From Deinococcales bacterium (lineage in GTDB: Bacteria > Deinococcota > Deinococci > Deinococcales > Deinococcaceae): a stretch of DNA of 5,163 nucleotides. The position numbers were made by a program, and so were the translations under genes. Shown in pieces: positions 1 through 4,175 of this stretch. The first letter of the stretch is position 1; every line of letters starts with the position of its first letter. Below the pieces are notes generated by a model. The model was not told the DNA's origin, ran no database searches, and saw nothing but the letters and a program-made list of their open reading frames with translations. Location: contig JACMOA010000109.1 of assembly GCA_014378225.1 (NCBI GenBank), forward strand, positions 1 through 5,163. The letters run 5' to 3'.

Positions 1-189
1 ACCGGATTCAACCCCTGGCAGCGCCCAGAGAGGGCCGCAGGAAACGCGAGAGCGGTAGCTGAAGCCATTTTGGGCGGTGGGGTCAAGCCCCAGATAGAAA
101 GTTTCCCGCTCGAGGAAGTAGTTGAAGCACACCGGGCGCTTGAGGGCCGCAAGAGCCAGGGTAAAATTGTGCTCTTCGTGACGCAATGA
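1..189 (+). CDS. C-terminal end of a medium-chain dehydrogenase / quinone oxidoreductase (5' truncated)
   Basis: An uninterrupted frame enters from the left edge at base 1 and ends at TGA 187-189, giving the last 62 residues of a protein. The tail reads as the end of a medium-chain dehydrogenase/reductase: a GGVKPQIESFPLEEVVEAHR segment, then ALEGRKSQGKIVL and a final VTQ. The pattern 'pleevveAHraLEgrksqGKiVl' is the usual ending of zinc-type alcohol dehydrogenases and NADPH:quinone oxidoreductases of this superfamily, which are cytosolic NAD(P)H-dependent enzymes. The cofactor-binding Rossmann fold and any zinc ligands lie outside the window, so substrate and subfamily cannot be assigned. 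Its TGA overlaps the next start codon in an ATGA, so it is probably translationally coupled to the downstream reductase. A CTCGAG at 109-114 encodes Leu-Glu here. The family call is fairly secure; the quinone reductase assignment is inference. Confidence 0.75.
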   Translation, partial: TGFNPWQRPERAAGNARAVAEAILGGGVKPQIESFPLEEVVEAHRALEGRKSQGKIVLFVTQ

Positions 190-1097
190 AGCGAAACATG
201 CTCGAGCAGAGACCCGACCTCCTTATCACCGGAGCCTCAGGGAACGTGGGTTTTGAAACCCTACGCGCCCTGAACGCCGCTGGGGTCATGCCCCTGGGAG
301 CGGTGCGCGACCCTCAAAAAGCTCGAGCCATACTCGAGGGCAAGGCCATCTTGGTGCGCTTTGATTTTCTGGACTCGAGCACCTACACAGGCGCACTGAC
401 CGGGGTGAAAGGGATGTTGCTGGTGCGGCCCCCTGAAATTGCTCAGGTGGACCGATACTTCAGACCGCTGCTCGAGGAAGCCAGAGCCGCCGGAGTGCAG
501 CAGGTGGTATTTCTCTCGCTTTTGGGAGCAGCTACTAACACCGTGGTTCCGCATCACAAAATAGAAAAGTTGCTGCTCGAGCTGAACATTCCCCACGTTT
601 TTCTGCGGGCGGGTTTTTTTATGCAAAACCTCAGCACCACCCACCAGGCGGACATCCGGGACCGGGACGACGTGTTCGTTCCGGCAGGACACGGCAAAAC
701 CAGTTTTATTGACGCTCGAGACATTGGTGAGGTTGCCTCACTTGCCCTGCTCGAGCGCCATCAGAACGTAGAATACGACCTCACCGGAGACGAGGCCCTC
801 ACGTATGGGGAAGTAGCGCAGATTCTGAGTGAGGAATTAGACAGACCGATTCGTTACTCTCAACCCAATATTTTCAAATTCGCACTCGAGCGGCGTAAAC
901 ACGGCGATTCCTGGCCTTTTATTGGGGTGATGCTGGGCATCTATCTGGTGGCCGCGATGGGCAAGGCCGCACAAGTGACCGACACCACTCGAGCGTTACT
1001 GGGCAGACCCGCTACGACGTTAAGAGAGTTTGTGGGACGCAACAAAGCCTTGTGGACTCCAATTTCGAGCAAAACCCAAAAAGGAGATTTAGAGTGA
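186..1097 (+). CDS. NmrA-like / atypical SDR NAD(P)-binding protein (YbjT/QOR2-type reductase)
   Basis: This encodes a 303-residue cytosolic protein with one N-terminal Rossmann fold. The dinucleotide-binding glycine motif TGASGNVG lies at residues 15-22, directly after the first beta strand. Further along are LLVRPPE, VVFLSLLGA and HHKIEKLLLELNIPHVFLRA followed by GFFMQNL. This is the layout of NmrA/YbjT-type atypical short-chain dehydrogenases, which often lack the classical YxxxK pair; here HHKIEK sits where that pair would be. Family members include NAD(P)H:quinone oxidoreductase 2, NADP(H) redox sensors and sugar-nucleotide epimerase-like proteins, so the reaction is not determined. The length is normal. 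The start at 186 overlaps the upstream stop (ATGA) and has no clear Shine-Dalgarno sequence, which fits coupled translation. An in-frame ATG at 198 is an alternative. The end overlaps the frnE-like start in a GTGA. The gene carries ten CTCGAG sites in all three codon phases. Confidence 0.85.
   Translation: MKRNMLEQRPDLLITGASGNVGFETLRALNAAGVMPLGAVRDPQKARAILEGKAILVRFDFLDSSTYTGALTGVKGMLLVRPPEIAQVDRYFRPLLEEARAAGVQQVVFLSLLGAATNTVVPHHKIEKLLLELNIPHVFLRAGFFMQNLSTTHQADIRDRDDVFVPAGHGKTSFIDARDIGEVASLALLERHQNVEYDLTGDEALTYGEVAQILSEELDRPIRYSQPNIFKFALERRKHGDSWPFIGVMLGIYLVAAMGKAAQVTDTTRALLGRPATTLREFVGRNKALWTPISSKTQKGDLE
1081..1087 (+). promoter_or_regulatory. Ribosome binding site for the frnE-like gene
   Basis: AAGGAGA lies six bases before the GTG at 1094, inside the 3' end of the NmrA-like gene. 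This strong Shine-Dalgarno sequence decides the start of the downstream gene: GTG 1094 is preferred over the in-frame GTG at 1052, which would add 14 residues and lacks such a site. Confidence 0.8.
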
Positions 1098-1735
1098 AAA
1101 TCGAAGTATTTTCCGACGTAGCCTGTCCGTGGTGCTTTGTGGGAGACCGTCGGCTCGAGCGGGCCATTTTAGAGCGCCCAGAGGTGCAGGCTACGCGGTT
1201 ATGGCACCCTTTTCAGCTTCAGCCTGGAATGCCCAAAGGCACCCGCTGGGCCACGTTCTCAGAGCAAAAATTTGGGGGAGTGGCCCAGCGTCAGGCTGCG
1301 TTTGAGCGTGTCATCTCGGCTGGCTCGAGCGAGGGAATTCAGTTTGACTTTGAAACCATGCCCTACGCCCCGAATACTCAGGACGCCCACCGCCTGATTT
1401 TGTGGGCGCAGGGGCAAAATCTGGGAACCCAGATGAGCGAAAGACTGTTAAGGGGGTATTTTACCGAAGCGCAAGATGTGATGGACCTCGAGACCCTGAC
1501 CCAATTGGGCGTAGAAGTGGGCCTCGAGCGGGAAAGCACCCTGTCGTTCTTGAAAGGCGAAGACTTGCGGCTCGAGGTGGAACAGAGCCAGAGTAGGGCC
1601 GCTCAGTTGGGGGTGTCTGGGGTACCGTTTTACGTGTTCGGCGGCAAATATGCCCTTTCTGGAGCGCAACCGCTCGAGGTGTTTCTAAAAACACTAGATT
1701 TGGTCATTGATGAAGAGAAACAAAACGTGGTTTGA
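1094..1735 (+). CDS. frnE: FrnE-like DsbA-family thiol-disulfide oxidoreductase
   Basis: This encodes a 213-residue thioredoxin-fold protein of the DsbA/2-hydroxychromene-2-carboxylate isomerase group (FrnE subfamily). The N-terminus MKIEVFSDVACPWC puts the redox motif CPWC at residues 11-14, straight after the first beta strand. A helical insert follows, with NTQDAHRLILWAQ in its middle part. Near the end, GVPFYVFGGKYALSGAQ supplies the cis-proline loop (P178) that packs against the active-site cysteines. No signal peptide is visible, so it should be cytosolic. The protein has no cysteines other than C11 and C14. As I recall, D. radiodurans FrnE also has a C-terminal CX4C motif; that motif is absent here and the protein is shorter. 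The gene is third in the operon and overlaps its neighbour by GTGA. A terminator hairpin begins 39 bases after the stop. The family call is secure; the exact substrate is unknown. Confidence 0.88.
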   Translation: MKIEVFSDVACPWCFVGDRRLERAILERPEVQATRLWHPFQLQPGMPKGTRWATFSEQKFGGVAQRQAAFERVISAGSSEGIQFDFETMPYAPNTQDAHRLILWAQGQNLGTQMSERLLRGYFTEAQDVMDLETLTQLGVEVGLERESTLSFLKGEDLRLEVEQSQSRAAQLGVSGVPFYVFGGKYALSGAQPLEVFLKTLDLVIDEEKQNVV

Positions 1736-1774
1736 AATTAGCTCGAACTAAAATTATGCTTCTCGAGCAAATTA

Positions 1775-1806
1775 AAAACCTCTCCTATACACTCAGGAGA
1801 GGTTTT
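1775..1806. terminator. Bidirectional intrinsic terminator between the redox operon and the sugar dehydrogenase gene
   Basis: This is a perfect 12-bp inverted repeat (AAAACCTCTCCT, 8-base loop, AGGAGAGGTTTT). The A/T ends supply a U tract whichever strand is transcribed. It sits between two convergent genes that end at 1735 (+) and 1834 (-), so it can terminate both transcripts. CTCGAG sites at 1762 and 1819 flank it but are not part of the stem. Confidence 0.85.
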
Positions 1807-1833
1807 GCTTTCACCTCACTCGAGGGTTGAAGT

Positions 1834-2979
1834 CTACCTGGCGAACTTGTAAATCGTGCCATCGTACCCCACCAGATACAGCTCTCCGGCCTCGTCCTCG
1901 CCAAAAGCCGCAATAGAGTAGTCGGTGTCCATCATCTCTCGAGTGCTGAATTTTCCGTTACCGTCCCTGGAAGTGGCCCAAATCACCCCGGAACCGAAGT
2001 CCCCAAAAACGTACTGACCCGCCAGCTCCGGCACGCTCGAGCCACGGTACACATAGCCGCCCGTGACCGAAACGCCCCTGTTGTGCGGATACTGAAACAC
2101 CGGGTCGGTCAGCTTGACCCCGTTAGCGCGAACAGCGTCGCACCCTCTCGAGGGGTTGAAACAACTGTTTCCTTCCTTGAGCCGCCAGCCATAGTTCTCT
2201 CCACCCTTGCTCGAGGCCGCCTGAAAGTTGATTTCCTCGAGTTTGTTTTGACCCACGTCTGCAATCCACAAATCTCCGGTTTTGCGGTCAAAAGAAAAGC
2301 GCCACGGGTTCCGCAGGCCGGAAGCCCAGATTTCGGCTTTGGTCCCGTCTTTGCCCACAAAAGGATTATTTTTGGGCACGCTTAGAGTGTCGCTGCTTAC
2401 GTCCAGGCGCAGCATTTTGCCCAGCAGCGAGTTCATGTTTTGACCGTAGTTCTCCGGGTCGCCGCCGGAACCGCCATCGCCCATACCCACATACAACATT
2501 CCATCCGGCCCAAACTCGAGCTGACCGCCGTTGTGATTGGCGTAAGGTTGTTCAATCTTGAGCAGGACTTTGGCGCTTTTAGGGTCCACCACGTTCTTAT
2601 TAGCGCTCGAGACGCTGTAGCGGGCAATGGTAGTGTTGCCACCCTTGTCGGTGTAGTTGATAAACAGGCGTCCATTGCTTTTAAATTTAGGGTCAAAAGC
2701 CAGACCCAGCAGTCCCCGTTCGCCTCCAGCATCGGTCAGGCTCGAGATGTCTAAAAACGGGGTAGGCAGCACCTTGCCCGCCTGAAGAATCTTAATTTTT
2801 CCGCCCTGTTCCACCACAAATAGTCGGCTCGAGCCGTCTGCGGCGTTCGCAAGGCCCAGCGGTTGTTGGAAACCCGCTGCCACCCGGTTCAATTTAGCTG
2901 CTCCTGCCAGACCCGATAAAGCCACGCTCGAGAGCGCACACCCTATCAATACTCCCAATCCCATTTTCGAATAACGCAT
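1834..2979 (-). CDS. Exported PQQ-dependent sugar dehydrogenase (soluble glucose/aldose dehydrogenase family)
   Basis: This encodes a 381-residue six-bladed beta-propeller protein of the soluble glucose/aldose dehydrogenase family (GSDH, Yli1/Asd type). Such enzymes use PQQ to oxidise aldoses outside the cytoplasm. Family hallmarks are present: QQPLGLA near 38-44, ERGLLGLAFDP at 87-97, YANHNGGQLEFGPDG at 146-160 with the likely catalytic His149, and GLRNPWR at 221-227 with the Arg223-Asn224 pair expected at the PQQ site. NYGWR and VSVTGGYVYRG follow. Cys273 and Cys280 probably form a disulfide. The N-terminus has a charged start and a hydrophobic stretch to about residue 24, with AGA|A a plausible cleavage site. 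LIGC (11-14) also resembles a lipobox but leaves a very short hydrophobic segment before it. The start at 2979 is chosen for its strong upstream GGAGG; the frame stays open to 3123, but that extension would bury the signal peptide. No PQQ synthesis genes are in view. Sugar specificity is unknown. Confidence 0.88.
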   Translation of the reverse strand: MRYSKMGLGVLIGCALSSVALSGLAGAAKLNRVAAGFQQPLGLANAADGSSRLFVVEQGGKIKILQAGKVLPTPFLDISSLTDAGGERGLLGLAFDPKFKSNGRLFINYTDKGGNTTIARYSVSSANKNVVDPKSAKVLLKIEQPYANHNGGQLEFGPDGMLYVGMGDGGSGGDPENYGQNMNSLLGKMLRLDVSSDTLSVPKNNPFVGKDGTKAEIWASGLRNPWRFSFDRKTGDLWIADVGQNKLEEINFQAASSKGGENYGWRLKEGNSCFNPSRGCDAVRANGVKLTDPVFQYPHNRGVSVTGGYVYRGSSVPELAGQYVFGDFGSGVIWATSRDGNGKFSTREMMDTDYSIAAFGEDEAGELYLVGYDGTIYKFAR

Positions 2980-3165
2980 ACGATGGTCCTCCAAGCAAAG
3001 TGTACGGGTTAGGCCCTCGAGCGCGGTGAAACAGTGATGAAATTTTGGCAGAATCTCAAATCTCTGTGGACCACCGGAAGGTTCAGACCGGGGTGGGTCT
3101 CGAGCGACTCTAAAGTGAGCCAAAAGACACCGTTTGTTACGCCAGCGGTGGGCAAACTAGACCCG
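2980..3165. other. Divergent intergenic region (186 bp) with no convincing promoter by eye
   Basis: This stretch separates the divergent sugar dehydrogenase and the small + strand gene and must hold promoters for both unless the latter starts further upstream. Apart from the minus-strand ribosome site I see no convincing -35/-10 pair. It contains CTCGAG at 3016 and 3099. The + frame of the downstream gene stays open here back to GTG 3034 / ATG 3037, so part of the region could be coding. Confidence 0.5.
2987..2994 (-). promoter_or_regulatory. Ribosome binding site for the PQQ sugar dehydrogenase
   Basis: On the minus strand, TTGGAGGA lies just upstream of ATG 2979, with the GGAGG core eight bases away. 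It fixes the start at a signal peptide (MRYSKMG...) and rules out the 48-codon upstream extension of the open frame. Confidence 0.8.
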
Positions 3166-3537
3166 ATGCCCACTGTGCTCGAGGCCCGTTGTTACCTCAC
3201 CCGTGAAAACCCAGAACAAATCATGCGCTACTACGATGTTCGCGGCGCAAACAACCACTCGATTCTGATGGAGCGCCCGCTCTTTGCGGTCCATCTGCGG
3301 GTGGGCAGCCGCGTAGATGTGCGCGGACTCGAGGTCCCGGTGCGCGAATTCGGTCTGCACGCACTGCCTCGCACCCCGCTCGAGGCGTCCCGGCAGGTGG
3401 ATTACACCGCCGCGCTCAAGGTAGACGTGCAGCAGGTGTTGGCTTACTGCATCCTGCACAACCTTCCGCTGTGGCTGTTTGAGGGAAGCGAGATTCTGGA
3501 GCTGCACGCCCGTGAAGAGAGTTCAGTACCCTCTTGA
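3166..3537 (+). CDS. Conserved-looking small protein of unknown function
   Basis: This encodes 123 residues from ATG 3166, starting MPTVLEARCYLTRENPEQIM. I do not recognise a family. It is a mixed alpha/beta, soluble-looking protein with no signal peptide or membrane segment. It is rich in charged residues, with a run of short beta-like strands (FAVHLRVGSRVDV, LEVPVREFGLHAL) and a helical C-terminal half (QQVLAYCILHNLPLWLFEGSEILEL). Codon use in this part is biased to C/G at third positions, as in the neighbouring genes, which supports real coding. The frame is open upstream to GTG 3034 / ATG 3037 with a weak GGTGA before it, giving 167 residues. That 44-codon extension uses AGA, AGG, GGA and CTA codons unlike the rest, so I prefer 3166, although no strong Shine-Dalgarno precedes it. 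Three CTCGAG sites all encode Leu-Glu. The next gene starts 61 bases downstream on the same strand. Confidence 0.65.
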   Translation: MPTVLEARCYLTRENPEQIMRYYDVRGANNHSILMERPLFAVHLRVGSRVDVRGLEVPVREFGLHALPRTPLEASRQVDYTAALKVDVQQVLAYCILHNLPLWLFEGSEILELHAREESSVPS

Positions 3538-3587
3538 ACCTTTCGCTCGAGGGCTGCCTCCCCAAAGCAGCGTGTTAAACTCGAGCC

Positions 3588-3592
3588 GGAGG
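3588..3592 (+). promoter_or_regulatory. Ribosome binding site for the secreted small protein
   Basis: GGAGG (continuing as GGAGGTG) lies six bases before ATG 3599. It selects this start, directly at the signal peptide, over the open frame that continues upstream to 3479 inside the preceding gene. Confidence 0.8.
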
Positions 3593-3598
3593 TGTCCT

Positions 3599-4120
3599 AT
3601 GCGTTTTTTTATTTTTCTGACCCTACTCTGCTCGAGCGTTTTTCTCTACTCGAGCGTGGCCCAATCCGTTCCCAATCAGGCCATCAACGCTCAGAACTGG
3701 AAAAATCACCCTCGAGTGGTAGAAATTCGTGAGATGTTTTCCGGTGTGGAAAAGTTGTTAGCAGCCAGACAACTCGCGGTTCAGATTAAAAAGCAGAATT
3801 GTGGCTCTTATTCTGAAACCCGTATCCTGTGGACCGACCCCAAGGGTACGGTGCGTCGGTTCACCGTTGAGGGCGGCTCAAGCGACTCTAACCTGACCTC
3901 CATCTACACCTACGACCTTCAGGGCGTCCTGCGTTTTGCCTACGCAAAAGGTGGCGCGGTAAACGGCGCTGAGGCCGAATGGCGACAATATTTTGGTCCT
4001 CAAGGACAGCGCTTTTGGACCGATTATGTGTGGCGCAAACAGCAATACACCTGGTCCAACGTGCTGGGAACCCAAATCAGAAACCCTCGAGTGGCATTTG
4101 GGACCAAGCTAGGGTGCTGA
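3599..4120 (+). CDS. Secreted small protein of unknown function
   Basis: This encodes a 173-residue precursor. Residues 1-21 form a compact signal peptide: MRFFIFLTLL, then a hydrophobic and serine-rich stretch ending SVA, with likely cleavage after Ala21. The cysteine at position 11 does not fit a lipobox because the preceding residue is Leu, so a soluble exported protein is more likely than a lipoprotein. The mature part begins with an Asn/Gln-rich segment and a helix (VVEIREMFSGVEKLLAARQL). Several short beta-like segments follow: ETRILWTDPKGTVRRFTVEG, SIYTYDLQGVLRFAYAKGG and AEWRQYFGPQGQRFWTDY. These look like a small beta-sheet domain resembling periplasmic proteins of unknown function. 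Its only two mature cysteines are C68 and the very last residue C173, a probable disulfide closing the domain. A terminator follows 11 bases after the stop. I do not recognise the family and assign no function. Confidence 0.75.
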   Translation: MRFFIFLTLLCSSVFLYSSVAQSVPNQAINAQNWKNHPRVVEIREMFSGVEKLLAARQLAVQIKKQNCGSYSETRILWTDPKGTVRRFTVEGGSSDSNLTSIYTYDLQGVLRFAYAKGGAVNGAEAEWRQYFGPQGQRFWTDYVWRKQQYTWSNVLGTQIRNPRVAFGTKLGC

Positions 4121-4131
4121 ATTCAAACCAA

Positions 4132-4163
4132 AAAAAGGGCATCCCAACTGAGATGCCCTTTTT
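4132..4163. terminator. Bidirectional intrinsic terminator between the secreted-protein gene and ftsZ
   Basis: A perfect 7-bp GC-containing stem (GGGCATC 4137-4143, GATGCCC 4152-4158, 8-base loop) is extended by a 5-bp A/T stem of five A (4132-4136) against five T (4159-4163). The T tract serves the + gene ending at 4120 and the A tract serves ftsZ ending at 4176 on the other strand. Only 55 bases separate the two stop codons. Confidence 0.9.
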
Positions 4164-4175
4164 ACAACCCAAACT

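Noticed and set aside
261..692. Long antisense open frames, including this one and others opposite the frnE-like, sugar dehydrogenase and ftsZ genes
   Set aside because: They mirror strongly supported genes and show no recognisable protein features.
1052..1093. Upstream GTG start for the frnE-like gene
   Set aside because: It lacks a Shine-Dalgarno sequence, while AAGGAGA precedes GTG 1094 and family members start right at the first beta strand.
2980..3123. 48-residue N-terminal extension of the sugar dehydrogenase
   Set aside because: A strong GGAGG lies before ATG 2979, which begins a signal peptide; the extension has no ribosome site and would mask the signal.
3043..3125. Inverted repeat TTTTGGC / GCCAAAA in the divergent region
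   Set aside because: 7 bp with a 69-bp gap is easily chance and shows no further symmetry.
3553..3571. Small hairpin GCTGC / GCAGC after the unknown small gene
   Set aside because: Only 5 bp of stem, a 9-base loop and no T tract, so it is not a credible terminator.
3573..3581. Possible extended -10 (TGTTAAACT) before the secreted-protein gene
   Set aside because: There is no -35 at proper spacing, and the implied transcript start would fall on the ribosome site.
3479..3598. Upstream extension of the secreted-protein frame
   Set aside because: It overlaps the previous gene in another frame; GGAGG and the signal peptide place the start at 3599.
3717..4085. Gap of about 370 bp without CTCGAG inside the secreted-protein gene
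   Set aside because: With a mean spacing near 112 bp one or two gaps this long are expected by chance, so it is not evidence of foreign DNA.
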